Of a stretch of 64,000 nt of DNA, positions 25,413-34,519 are shown piece by piece; positions within the stretch are counted from its first letter, which is position 1; the number at the start of each line of letters is the position of its first letter. Origin of the DNA: Xaviernesmea oryzae. GTDB taxonomy: Bacteria; Pseudomonadota; Alphaproteobacteria; Rhizobiales; Rhizobiaceae. The notes beneath the pieces are model-generated. The model worked only from the letters and a program-made list of their open reading frames with translations. It had not been told where the DNA came from and did no database searches. Made by a program: the position numbers and the translations under genes. The stretch covers positions 1-64,000 of the forward strand of contig NZ_FOAM01000005.1 in the NCBI RefSeq assembly GCF_900109605.1, given 5' to 3'.

Positions 25413-26456
25413 TTAAAGGCGCCGTCCGTCCGTTCCGAAGAGGTGCAGACGCGCGAGCTTTGGGCTGAGATAGACAGTCTGGCCGGGTTCGAGCGACAGC
25501 CGATCCTTGGTCACGACGGTGACGTTCTCCTGCCCCAGCCGCACCACCAGATGCGTCTCGGCGCCCGTCGGTTCGATCACGGCGACGGTCGCGGCGACGC
25601 CTTCGTCGGCGAGCGCGATGTCCTCGGGGCGAATGCCATAGGTGGTGGGCGTGCTCGCGATGCCCGGCGGCAGCGGCAGCACCGTGGCGCCATCCTTGAG
25701 GCGGAAGCCGCCCTGTTCCATACGGCCTTCCAGGAGGTTCATGGAGGGCGAGCCGATGAAGGCCGCCACGAACGTGTTGGCCGGGCGGTCGTAAAGCTCG
25801 AGCGGGCGGCCCACCTGCTCGACAACACCGCCGCGCATGACGACGATGCGGTCGGCCATGGTCATGGCCTCGATCTGGTCATGGGTCACGTAGACGGTGG
25901 TGGTCTTCAGCCGCTGGTGCAGATCCTTGATCTCCGCACGCATGGTAACGCGCAGCTTCGCATCGAGATTGGAGAGCGGCTCATCGAAAAGGAAGACCTG
26001 GGGATGACGCACGATCGCTCGCCCCATGGCCACGCGCTGGCGTTGGCCGCCCGAAAGCTGGCGCGGCAGCCGGTCAAGCAGCGGGCCCAGCGCCAGAATA
26101 TCGGCCGCCTCGCGCACCCGCGTTTCGATCGACGCCTTGTCCACGCCTTGGAGCTTCAGCGCAAAGCCCATATTTTCGGCCACGGTCATATGCGGATAGA
26201 GCGCATAGGACTGGAACACCATGGCGATGTCGCGCTCCTTCGGCGCCACGTCGTTGACGACGCGCCCGCCAATGCGGATCTCGCCGCCGGAGATCTCCTC
26301 CAGCCCTGCCAGCATCCGCAGCAGCGTGGACTTGCCGCAGCCGGACGGCCCCACAAGCGTGACGAATTCGCCGTCCTCGATATCGACCGAGACGCCATGA
26401 ATGACGGGGACGACACCATAATGCTTTTCCACCCGTTCGATGCTGACCGATGCCAT
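25413..26456 (-). CDS. CUT1 sugar ABC transporter ATPase (MalK/UgpC-like)
   Basis: 347 aa from ATG 26456, preceded by GGAGGAG; a longer in-frame start has no homology. Walker A is [17 protein letters not shown] (about residues 36-52), signature LSGGQRQRVAMGRA, Walker [19 protein letters not shown]-terminal TOBE-type regulatory region (YGIRPEDIALADEG) follows, as in MalK. It is the last gene of the minus-strand operon with GH32 and two permeases, and powers uptake of the saccharide that GH32 then hydrolyses. Confidence 0.88.
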   Translation of the reverse strand: MASVSIERVEKHYGVVPVIHGVSVDIEDGEFVTLVGPSGCGKSTLLRMLAGLEEISGGEIRIGGRVVNDVAPKERDIAMVFQSYALYPHMTVAENMGFALKLQGVDKASIETRVREAADILALGPLLDRLPRQLSGGQRQRVAMGRAIVRHPQVFLFDEPLSNLDAKLRVTMRAEIKDLHQRLKTTTVYVTHDQIEAMTMADRIVVMRGGVVEQVGRPLELYDRPANTFVAAFIGSPSMNLLEGRMEQGGFRLKDGATVLPLPPGIASTPTTYGIRPEDIALADEGVAATVAVIEPTGAETHLVVRLGQENVTVVTKDRLSLEPGQTVYLSPKLARLHLFGTDGRRL

Positions 26457-26603
26457 GATCTTCTCCTCCAGAACACCGGATCGAAGGGGAACGCCGCCTG
26501 CGAAGAGCCGATGCGAAAACAAGGGGCCGGACCACCGGCGCTAGGCGCTCTTGGGGTCCGGAATGCTATGGGACGCGGCGCCGCATCCCGCGGCGCCGGC
26601 GCC

Positions 26604-28295
26604 TTACAAGGCGAGCGCGAAGGCTTTGGCTTCCAAAAGATCGCCGCCGCTCGTCAGACGTGCCGCCTTTGCCGGCGCGAAGCTCTTCAGGCGCTTGGTG
26701 CCGCTCCAGCGGCCGCCATCGGCAAAGACCTCGATGGAGCCGCGGTCGAGGAAGATGCGGATCTCCTTCGCTGCCGCATCACGCGCGAGATAGCGGGGCG
26801 CCGGCTTGTCCCCGGGAACGCCATAAAGGATTGCCAGTCCGTCCCCGGTCTGCTCGACCCCGAGCGTCAGATCCGGATGGTCGATCTCCAGGCGAAACGC
26901 GGCGCCGGCCTGCGTGGCCGTCAGCAAAATTTCGACAGCCCCGTCACCAAGCGCGAGACCTTCCGGACGCTGCAGCGCGCCGGCATCGAGCGCGGCGCTG
27001 CGCAAGGTTTCGACCGCATCGATCGGCGGCGACAAGAGCGCATCGCCTTCAAGCACCAGCCGGCGCGGCAGGGTCATGGCGCTGTGGAAGTCGATCTTCT
27101 TGGAAACATCGGTCCAGTTCGCGAGCCAGGCGATGGCAATCGTGTCGTCACCGTCGCGAAAGCCCTGGAACGCATAGGCGTCCGTGGCGAAGTCCAGTTC
27201 CTGCTCGAATTCCGGCGAGAAGCTCTGGCCATCGAAGCGGCCGACGGTCGCAATCGTCAAATTGCGCCGTCCCGTCTGCGGGCAGCGGCTGGTCAGCAGT
27301 GCGAAGATCAGCGCCCAGCGCGTCTCAGCATCCTCAGGCGGGCCGAGCGGCACCAGACAGGGGCATTCCGCCGCCGTCATGCCAAAACGGTTCTCGCGGT
27401 GCAGAATGCCGAGATAGCGCCAGCCCGTGGCGGCCTGCGGATCGTCGGTCTCATAAAGCAGCACCACGCCGCCATCACGGTCGCGGCTGCCGAGCAGCAT
27501 TTTGAAGCGACCGTCCGGGCCCTTGATCACATAGGGGTCGCGGAAGTCGAGCGTCAGGTTCAGGCCTTCAGGCCGCGCCGGCAGCACCAGCTCGGCGGGG
27601 CCGGCGGTGACGCCATCCGTGGAGACGGCGCTCCATTGGTTCTGCTCCTCCGGTTCCCGGTCCTTCACCTGCTCCGTGAAGAAGACGCGGATGGAGCCGT
27701 CCCCTTCCGCAATCGCCGAGCCGGAAAAAGCGCCGCCAAGACCCTCTGCCGTCTTCGACAGCTCGTCATTCGGAAAGAGGAAGATCGGCAGATGACGCCA
27801 GCGCAGGACGTCCTGCGAGACAGCATGGCCCCAATGCATGTTGTTCCAGCGCAGGCTGTGCGGGTAATGCTGGTAGAAGAGATGCGCGCTCCCGCCAAAC
27901 CGCCCGAAGCCATTCGGATCGTTCATCCAGCCAAAGGGCGGGGTGAAATGATAGAGCGGCAGATCGGCGGGCGGTGCGTTGGCAGGCCCATGGGAGAGCA
28001 AGGCGATGCCCTCTTCCATTACCTGATCAGGATGGAAAGCATAGGCAGCCGAAAGCTCCGTGGTAGCGGGATCGTAAGCCAGCACGGCCGAGCCGCCCTT
28101 GTGCGCTTCCAAGAGGCGGAAGGCGAACTCAGCCGCATTGTCGGTGTTCGCCTCGCCGGCCGAATGGCCGTCCAGCGTCAACGTCAAGCGTGCCGGGGAG
28201 CCTGATTGCCGGGCTTTCAGCCACAGGTGGATGTGGCTGCCGGGTGCAAGCCGGGTGGTGAGCGCGGCGGAGAGGGAGGAGGTTTGTTCGGTCAT
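26604..28295 (-). CDS. Glycoside hydrolase family 32, intracellular beta-fructosidase
   Basis: 563 aa without a signal peptide, so cytoplasmic. The three GH32 catalytic motifs are present: WMNDPNG at residues 123-129 (nucleophile Asp126), RDP at 252-254 (transition-state Asp253), and ECP at 310-312 (acid/base Glu310). An N-terminal region of about 110 residues precedes the five-bladed propeller and a C-terminal beta-sandwich closes it. It hydrolyses terminal beta-fructosides such as sucrose, inulin- or levan-type oligosaccharides after import. It lies 3 bases after a permease gene inside the transporter operon. Confidence 0.92.
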   Translation of the reverse strand: MTEQTSSLSAALTTRLAPGSHIHLWLKARQSGSPARLTLTLDGHSAGEANTDNAAEFAFRLLEAHKGGSAVLAYDPATTELSAAYAFHPDQVMEEGIALLSHGPANAPPADLPLYHFTPPFGWMNDPNGFGRFGGSAHLFYQHYPHSLRWNNMHWGHAVSQDVLRWRHLPIFLFPNDELSKTAEGLGGAFSGSAIAEGDGSIRVFFTEQVKDREPEEQNQWSAVSTDGVTAGPAELVLPARPEGLNLTLDFRDPYVIKGPDGRFKMLLGSRDRDGGVVLLYETDDPQAATGWRYLGILHRENRFGMTAAECPCLVPLGPPEDAETRWALIFALLTSRCPQTGRRNLTIATVGRFDGQSFSPEFEQELDFATDAYAFQGFRDGDDTIAIAWLANWTDVSKKIDFHSAMTLPRRLVLEGDALLSPPIDAVETLRSAALDAGALQRPEGLALGDGAVEILLTATQAGAAFRLEIDHPDLTLGVEQTGDGLAILYGVPGDKPAPRYLARDAAAKEIRIFLDRGSIEVFADGGRWSGTKRLKSFAPAKAARLTSGGDLLEAKAFALAL

Positions 28296-28298
28296 GGC

Positions 28299-29207
28299 TT
28301 AACCCTTGATTGCCGAGCCGACGAAGGAACTGACGAACCAGCGCTGGAAGGCGAGATAGAAGGCGAGGATGGGCAGCATCATCAGCACGGAGGCCGCCAT
28401 GGCGCGGTCCCAGAAAATGCTGTCCTGGCCGAAGAAGGTGGCGATGGCGACGGAGATCGGCCGCGCATAATCGGTCTGGGTAACGAGGATCGGCCACAGA
28501 TATTGGTTCCAGGCCTCGATGCCCATGAGGATGGAGACGGTGGCGAGCGCCGGCAGGCTCAAGGGCAGGAAAATGGAGCGATAGACCCGGAAGACCGATG
28601 CGCCGTCCATCTCCGCCGCCTCGAACAGGTCCTTCGGCAACTGCGCGAAGAACTGGTAGAAGAGGAAGGTGTAGAGCGGGCTGGCGATCCAGGGCACGAT
28701 CTGCACCGCGAAGCCATCGGTGATGCCGGCGCGCGAGACCATGATCACCAGCGGCATGATGATGCTTTCCTGCGGGATGACGTAAAGCGCAATCACCAAG
28801 GCCAGGATGACGGCCCGGCCGCGCAGCGAGCCCCATGCCAGCACGAAGCCGGCCATGGAGTTGACGACGAGTCCGCCGACCACGGTTGCAAACAGGATGA
28901 TCAGCGAATTCAGCAGATAGCGGCCAAAAGCCAGCTCTCCGGAGAAATGCGCCACTTCGGCGAAATTGGCGAGTGTCGGGTTCGAGACCCAGAAGGCGCG
29001 GAATGTGCCCATATCCGCAAGGATCTGGAAGCGATCATCCTTCAGGCTGGCGACGGCCAGAAGGAAGAGCGGCGAGACGATCACCAGCGCGATGATCAGC
29101 ATCGACGCCGCCTGGATGGCGCGATAGGCATTGAAGCGTTTGCGCCGGATGGCGGGCACTTTCGCCGGTTGGGCAAGCGGAGCGGAGGCAAGGGCTGTAT
29201 CAGACAT
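28299..29207 (-). CDS. CUT1 sugar ABC transporter permease (MalG-like)
   Basis: 302 aa with six hydrophobic spans; a basic N-terminus precedes the first span (MLIIALVIVSPLFLLAVASL). The EAA loop reads EAAEMDGASVFRVYRSIFLPLSLPALATV, the typical contact with a MalK-type ATPase. It overlaps the upstream permease gene by 8 bp, and GH32 follows 3 bases after its stop. It imports the fructoside together with its partner. Confidence 0.88.
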   Translation of the reverse strand: MSDTALASAPLAQPAKVPAIRRKRFNAYRAIQAASMLIIALVIVSPLFLLAVASLKDDRFQILADMGTFRAFWVSNPTLANFAEVAHFSGELAFGRYLLNSLIILFATVVGGLVVNSMAGFVLAWGSLRGRAVILALVIALYVIPQESIIMPLVIMVSRAGITDGFAVQIVPWIASPLYTFLFYQFFAQLPKDLFEAAEMDGASVFRVYRSIFLPLSLPALATVSILMGIEAWNQYLWPILVTQTDYARPISVAIATFFGQDSIFWDRAMAASVLMMLPILAFYLAFQRWFVSSFVGSAIKG

Positions 29208-30150
29208 CGTAGCGCCTCAGGAGAAAGCGTTGCAGGAGCGCGATGACGAGGACGATGAGGAAGAGAATGACCGACACGGCCGAGGCATAGCCAAGCTTCT
29301 GCTCCTCATAGCCGATGCGCACCATGTAATGGACGACGGTTTCGGTCGAATTCTTCGGCCCGCCCTGGGTGAGGATCGCCACCTGGGTGTAGAGCTTGAA
29401 GGCCTGGATCGTGGTGATGACCAGGACGAAGACATGGGTGGGACGCAGGCCCGGCATGGTCACGTTCCAGAAGCGCTGCAGCGCATTGGCGCCGTCGATG
29501 CGCGCGGCGTCGTAGAGCTCCTCGGAAATGCCCTGCAGGCCGGCGAGGTAGATGATCATCTGAAAGCCATAGGCCTGCCAGGCCGAGAGCAGCACGATGG
29601 AAAACATCGCCCAGTTCGGATCGCCCAACCAGTCGATCGGCTGGATCATGCCGAAGGAGAGGAAGCCGAGGATCTGGTTGAACGGACCCGTCGGATATTG
29701 AAACAGCGTGGCCCAGATCACGCAGACCACGACCATCGAGGTAATTGCCGGCAGGAAGAACAGGCCGCGAAACAGGTTTCGGAACGGGATCTTCTGATGC
29801 AGCAGCAGTGCGGTCAAAAAGGCCAGGCCGCACTGGACCGGGATGATCCAGATGGTAAAGCGCGTGACGTTCCACAGCGCCGTCCAGAACAGGGGATCGT
29901 TGAAGATCCGGATGAAATTCGCCAGGCCGACGAAGCGCACCGGCGTCGGGCGCGGCACCAGCGGCTGGTTGGTCATCGCCGTCCAGAAGGACAGGATGAA
30001 AGGCGCGATCAGGAAGACCGTCATCAGGATGACGGCCGGGGCCAGCATGCCCATTTCCTGGAACAGCCTGATACGATCACGGCGCGCGCCCTTGCGGGGC
30101 GCCGGACGCTGGGCGGCGGTTGCAGCCGCGCCGGCCGATGACATGCTCAT
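29200..30150 (-). CDS. CUT1 sugar ABC transporter permease (MalF/UgpA-like)
   Basis: 316 aa from ATG 30150, which follows AGGAGATATCGTC; an upstream in-frame ATG adds 26 doubtful residues. Six hydrophobic spans are visible from MGMLAPAVILMTVFLIAPFI. The EAA loop is present as ELYDAARIDGANALQRFWNVTMPGL. It is the first of two permeases between the binding protein and GH32. Confidence 0.87.
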   Translation of the reverse strand: MSMSSAGAAATAAQRPAPRKGARRDRIRLFQEMGMLAPAVILMTVFLIAPFILSFWTAMTNQPLVPRPTPVRFVGLANFIRIFNDPLFWTALWNVTRFTIWIIPVQCGLAFLTALLLHQKIPFRNLFRGLFFLPAITSMVVVCVIWATLFQYPTGPFNQILGFLSFGMIQPIDWLGDPNWAMFSIVLLSAWQAYGFQMIIYLAGLQGISEELYDAARIDGANALQRFWNVTMPGLRPTHVFVLVITTIQAFKLYTQVAILTQGGPKNSTETVVHYMVRIGYEEQKLGYASAVSVILFLIVLVIALLQRFLLRRYDV

Positions 30151-30287
30151 GACGATATCTCCTGCGGCCGGCAAGCCGCCTTGGCCCGGAGCGCCGGCGT
30201 CAAGGCGCGTCATCCGGGAGTGGACCATGAGAAGGGGACAGGAAGCCGGCGGCAGGCGCCGGCTCCACAGGCGGCATCTGTCGAGGC

Positions 30288-31577
30288 TTATTGCTCGCCG
30301 TTGAACGGCGGGTAGCCGTCATTGTCGGCAATGTCCTCGTCGATCTTCTGAGCGGCATCGGACAGAGCCTGCTTGACGTCGCCCTTGTTGAAGATCTTGT
30401 CCACGGCCTGCATGTAGGCGGCGGTGATCGCAGGATAGGCCGGATGCGGCGGGCGCGGCACGGCGGTCTTGGAGGCCTGCTCGAAGGCTACGGCCAGTGC
30501 GCCGCCCGGCGCATAGAGCGGGCTTTCAGCGGCAAAGCTCTTCAGGCCGGGATAGGCGGACTGCGACTTGGCATAGTCGCGATAGGCCTTGTCCTTCAGC
30601 ATGAAGGACACGAACTTACCCGCGATATCGGGATGCTTGGAGGCGGTGGTGATGCCCCAGATCCAGGTCCCATCCGGCGATGCGCCCTTGGCGCCGAATT
30701 TCGGCAGCGGCATGACGACGACGTCGTCCTTCATCGCGGCAGCCGCCTCGGCGTAGAACCAGTGCCCGCCCAGCGCCAGCGCGGCTGGATGGCCCTCGGC
30801 ATAAAACTGGTTGGTGCCGGAGGATTGCGGAACGACCCAACCCTTGTTCACCCAGTTTTGCATCATCGTCATCGCATCGACGCAGGGTTGGCTGTCCAGC
30901 ATGCCTTCCGACTTCCAGCTCTTGCGGTCGATCAGGTCACAACCCGCCGATTGCAAGATCGGGCTATAGGCGTAGGTGATCCACTCCGTCTTTATGCCAT
31001 AGCCGCGGAAGGTGTCGATCGGCCATTTCACGCCTTCGACCTTGGAGAGCTTTTCGAGATTGGCTTCGAACTCCTCGCGCGTCCAGGCGTCATCCACCGA
31101 CTTGGGAATCCGCGCGCCGATCTTTTCCAGATATTTGCGGTTGCCATACAGCACGACGGAGCTGTCGGTCAGGCCGATCGCATAGAGCTGCTTGTCGATG
31201 GCATAGGTGCCCTGCGCGATGTTGGACTCCGTCATGTCGGAGAGCACATCCGCATCGATCACGTCCTTGATCGGCGCGAGATAGCCGGACCAGACATAAT
31301 TGGCGAGGAAGGGCGCATCGAGTTCCATGATGTCGGGAAGCTGCTTGGCCATGACGGCGGCCGAGAACTTCTCGTTATAGGCATCGTGCGGGGCGTAGAT
31401 CAGCTCGATGTCGACATCGGGATTTTCCGCCTCGAAGCGCTTGGCGAGATCACCATAGGCCGCAACCCAGCCGGGGTCACCCTGATGCATCATCTTGATG
31501 ACCGTCTTGGCCTCGGCGCTTGCCGAAAAGGCCAGGATCGCAGCGACCGAGCTCGCCAGAAGTAAACGTTTACCCAT
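30288..31577 (-). CDS. CUT1 sugar ABC transporter substrate-binding protein
   Basis: 429 aa with a signal peptide cut after AEA near residue 23. SBP family 1 features include VIKMMHQGDPGWVAAYGDLAKRFE, PDIMELDAPFLANYVWSGYLAPI and WIWGITTASKHPDIAGKFVSFML. AAGGAGGAG precedes the start. It is the first gene of the fructoside operon and, from the GH32 gene in the operon, probably binds sucrose or short fructans. Confidence 0.88.
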   Translation of the reverse strand: MGKRLLLASSVAAILAFSASAEAKTVIKMMHQGDPGWVAAYGDLAKRFEAENPDVDIELIYAPHDAYNEKFSAAVMAKQLPDIMELDAPFLANYVWSGYLAPIKDVIDADVLSDMTESNIAQGTYAIDKQLYAIGLTDSSVVLYGNRKYLEKIGARIPKSVDDAWTREEFEANLEKLSKVEGVKWPIDTFRGYGIKTEWITYAYSPILQSAGCDLIDRKSWKSEGMLDSQPCVDAMTMMQNWVNKGWVVPQSSGTNQFYAEGHPAALALGGHWFYAEAAAAMKDDVVVMPLPKFGAKGASPDGTWIWGITTASKHPDIAGKFVSFMLKDKAYRDYAKSQSAYPGLKSFAAESPLYAPGGALAVAFEQASKTAVPRPPHPAYPAITAAYMQAVDKIFNKGDVKQALSDAAQKIDEDIADNDGYPPFNGEQ

Positions 31578-31744
31578 TATGAGATCCTCCTCCTTGGGGT
31601 CTTGTCAAAGCTTATGTATGCAGCAGACCGCCCGCGTCCCTTTCGCCGACTGCCTGAACTCTAATCGCCAAGCGCTGTGCCGCGCACCGGCCCTGTCGTG
31701 CCTCACAGCCGCCATTCGCTTCTCCCGCCCAACGCCCGGTCGCC

Positions 31745-32749
31745 TCACACTGAGCGGCGCTCGACCATCTGAAACGGCAGGCGACGCACCTCAGGCGGCA
31801 GCGGATCCGCGCTCAGCAGAATATCGGCAGCCATGCGGCCCATCAGCCGGTGCGGCAGCGCCATGGTCGTCAGCGGCGGATCCAGCCGCGAGGCAATATC
31901 CACCTGATTGTCGAAGCTGGCCACCGCCACATCGTCAGGAATGCGCCGGCCCAGCCGATGCAGGGCGGCGTAGACCTCCATGGCCACACGGTCATTGCCA
32001 CAGAGCAGCGCGTCCGGCGGATTGGGCCCTTGCATCATCGTCGCCACGTGGTGGGCAACGAGGCTCGGTGCCCGGTCGCTGTAGATCGCCCGCCGCACGG
32101 CTGGCAGCACCGGCATGGCAGCCTCATCCAGGCCCGCCTCGACCAGCGCGCGGCGGAAACCCTTCTCGCGCAGCTCGCCAGCGAGAATGCCGGGCAGGTT
32201 GATGAAGGCCAGCTTACGCCTGTCGGCCTCAATCAGATAGCGGGTGATCTCGTGAGCGGCGCCCTCTTCGTCCGGCACGAGCGAGAGAACGCGGCCTTGC
32301 GTTTCCTGGCAATTGATCATCACGCCGACGACATCCTTCGCCGCATCCGGCAGGGTCACCGTCTTGTGATACATGGCGGCATAGGCGATGGCGCGGGGAC
32401 GGAAACGGCGCACTTCCTCCAGCACGGCGCCCACATCCCGGCGGCCGCCGAGCGTCATGGCGAAGACGGCCATATCGGCCGAACGCGCCGCGCTGTCGAG
32501 CCCACGAATGATCTCGGTGGCGAAGGGCGACGTGATAAGATCGTCCGCCACGAGGCCGATCAGCGGCATCCACCCTTGGCGCATGGAGCGAGCCGCGAGA
32601 TTGGTGACATAGCCGAGCTCGGCCGCGATGCCGACGATCCGCTCCCGCGTCGCCTCCGCCATGCGGGCGGAGCCGCCATGCAAAGCGCCCGAAACGGTCT
32701 TGACCGAGACGCCTGCAATCCGGGCTATATCGTTGAGCGAGGCGGCCAA
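31745..32749 (-). CDS. LacI-family regulator of the fructoside operon
   Basis: 334 aa. The helix-turn-helix LNDIARIAGVSVKTVSGALHG lies at residues 5-25, followed by the hinge and sensor domain with IPDDVAVASFDNQVDIASRLDPPLTTMALP. It is transcribed in the same direction as the operon, 167 bases upstream of the binding-protein gene. A 16-bp near-perfect palindrome lies 33 bases upstream of its start, so autoregulation is likely. The effector is probably the imported fructoside or free fructose. Confidence 0.88.
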   Translation of the reverse strand: MAASLNDIARIAGVSVKTVSGALHGGSARMAEATRERIVGIAAELGYVTNLAARSMRQGWMPLIGLVADDLITSPFATEIIRGLDSAARSADMAVFAMTLGGRRDVGAVLEEVRRFRPRAIAYAAMYHKTVTLPDAAKDVVGVMINCQETQGRVLSLVPDEEGAAHEITRYLIEADRRKLAFINLPGILAGELREKGFRRALVEAGLDEAAMPVLPAVRRAIYSDRAPSLVAHHVATMMQGPNPPDALLCGNDRVAMEVYAALHRLGRRIPDDVAVASFDNQVDIASRLDPPLTTMALPHRLMGRMAADILLSADPLPPEVRRLPFQMVERRSV

Positions 32750-32781
32750 GAGGGCTCCGGTATCGTTGAGTTAAAGCTAGT

Positions 32782-32797
32782 GGGTTATCGATTACCC
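32782..32797. promoter_or_regulatory. 16-bp palindrome upstream of lacI, candidate operator
   Basis: GGGTTATCGATTACCC is symmetrical about the central CG except for one pair. An even-centred CG is typical of LacI-family operators. I saw no second copy directly upstream of the binding-protein gene at 31577, so control may act by readthrough from the lacI promoter. Confidence 0.6.
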
Positions 32798-33036
32798 TAA
32801 GCGATACAGCCGGCTGACCCTATTGTCAATCCTATGTTCATCATCAAGCATGAGGACACATCAGGTGGCTTCAATCGAGACGGGAAGAGGACACTGCCGA
32901 GCCTATCGCACACAAGCCCATGACTCATAGGCATTGTGTAGCACGCTCGGGCCCCGAGCGATCCGTTCTGGAGGGCATGACAATGCTAAGGCGGAACCAG
33001 ATGTCCCGCCAACGATGCGGCAAAGCGTCAGTGAAG

Positions 33037-34512
33037 TCAGCTTTTACCGTAGTCCGCCACGAGTTTTTGCGGGCCAAGGGTCAATAGCCGATCCAGAGCC
33101 TGGGTGACGGCTGCGCGAAACGGCTGCGAGGCGGGGAGGTCAGTGCCGAAGACGTCCGAGAGCGTGAGATAGGCGCCAACCAACTCGGACGCGGTGCTGC
33201 GCCCTTCCGTCACCTCCCGAATACGGCCTGCAAGCGGATCGCGCACGTCGATCGGGCGGCCGGCAAGATCCTGCCCGCGGGCATAGGCCATCCAGCCGGC
33301 AACGCCGAGCGCCAGGCGCTCGAAGGGCTGACCGGCCGCAATCCGCGCGCGAATGGTTTGCAGCAGGCGCTGCGGCAGTTTTTGCGAGCCGTCCATGGCG
33401 ATCTGCCAGGTGCGATGGCGCAGGCCCGGATTGCGGAAGCGTGCGATGAGCGCGGTGCGATAGGCGGGGAGGTCGAAGCCCTGCAGTTCGGGCAAGTTCG
33501 GCGAAACCTCGTCTTCCATCAATCCCTGCAGCAGCGCGGCAAACCCCGGCGCCGCCATTGCGTCGGATACGGTCTCATGGCCGGCAAGATAGCCGAGATA
33601 GGCAAGCGTCGAATGGCTGCCGTTCAGCAGCCTGAGCTTCATCAGCTCGAAGGGTTCCACATCGGCAACGAACGTGGCGCCGGCGGCACCCCAGTCCGGG
33701 CGCCCGCCAGAGAACCGGTCCTCGACCACCCATTGAAGAAAAGGCTCAGCCATCACCGGCCAGGCATCCTCAAGCCCAAGCGCCTTTGCGACAAGCGCGC
33801 GATCCTGGTCCGTGGTTGCCGGAACGATGCGGTCGACCATGCTGGAGGGAAAATCGACATGCTCTGCCACGAAGGCGCCGAGATCGGGATCGCGCAGCTC
33901 AGCGAAGCGGGTGACGACGCGGGCGAGCGTGCGGCCATTGGCGGGGAGATTGTCGCAGGAGAGGATGGTAAAGGGCGCATGCCCCGCCGCGCGGCGCCGC
34001 GCCAGCGCTTCCACCAGAAAGCCGATCGCCGTCTTCGGGCTGCTGGGGTTGGCGAGGTCGTGGCGGATATCGGGATGGTCCTCGTCGAGCGTTCCGGTCG
34101 CCGGCTTGTGGCAGTAGCCCTTCTCGGTGACGGTCAGCGAGACGATGCGGGTGGACGGCGCCGCCATGAGATCCAGCACGGCGCCGGGATCCTCAGGCGC
34201 GACGAGACAGGCGGCCAGAGCGCCGATGACCTGCAAGCGGTCGCCCGTGCCGTCACGGACGTCGAGTGTATAGAGCCCATCCTGCGGCGCCAGAGCATCG
34301 CGCGTCTCGGGACTGCGCAGGGAGACGCCGGCAATTCCCCAGGAGAGATCGCCGGCCTCAAGCACCGCCTCGGTCAGAACGGCCTGATGGGCGCGGTGAA
34401 AGGCGCCGAGGCCCAGATGGACGATGCCGATCTGGAGCCGGGAGCGATCATAGGCAGGGCGGGCAACAACTTCGGGAAGGGCGGCGAGGGTCTGCTTGGA
34501 GAGGCGGGCCAT
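33037..34512 (-). CDS. uxuB: Fructuronate reductase / mannitol-dehydrogenase-family protein
   Basis: 491 aa. The N-terminal NAD-binding segment IVHLGLGAFHRAHQA is at residues 30-44, and the catalytic block K292-LRLLNGSH300 matches the Lys/Asn/His centre of the polyol-specific long-chain dehydrogenases. Family members include mannitol dehydrogenase, UxuB and UxaB. Placement with UxaC and UxuA points to D-fructuronate reductase (fructuronate + NADH to mannonate). It is the last gene of the uronate operon. Mannitol or arabinitol dehydrogenase is the main alternative by sequence alone. Confidence 0.82.
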   Translation of the reverse strand: MARLSKQTLAALPEVVARPAYDRSRLQIGIVHLGLGAFHRAHQAVLTEAVLEAGDLSWGIAGVSLRSPETRDALAPQDGLYTLDVRDGTGDRLQVIGALAACLVAPEDPGAVLDLMAAPSTRIVSLTVTEKGYCHKPATGTLDEDHPDIRHDLANPSSPKTAIGFLVEALARRRAAGHAPFTILSCDNLPANGRTLARVVTRFAELRDPDLGAFVAEHVDFPSSMVDRIVPATTDQDRALVAKALGLEDAWPVMAEPFLQWVVEDRFSGGRPDWGAAGATFVADVEPFELMKLRLLNGSHSTLAYLGYLAGHETVSDAMAAPGFAALLQGLMEDEVSPNLPELQGFDLPAYRTALIARFRNPGLRHRTWQIAMDGSQKLPQRLLQTIRARIAAGQPFERLALGVAGWMAYARGQDLAGRPIDVRDPLAGRIREVTEGRSTASELVGAYLTLSDVFGTDLPASQPFRAAVTQALDRLLTLGPQKLVADYGKS

Positions 34513-34519
34513 GGTGTCC

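Noticed and set aside
25443..28205. A 920-codon plus-strand open frame opposite the ATPase and GH32 genes
   Set aside because: It is antisense to two genes with clear catalytic motifs. Its translation is rich in Arg, Gly, Asp and His and resembles no protein, as expected for the shadow frame of high-GC genes.
28206..31565. Three long plus-strand open frames opposite the fructoside transporter genes
   Set aside because: All lie antisense to permease and binding-protein genes with recognisable motifs and show no family features.
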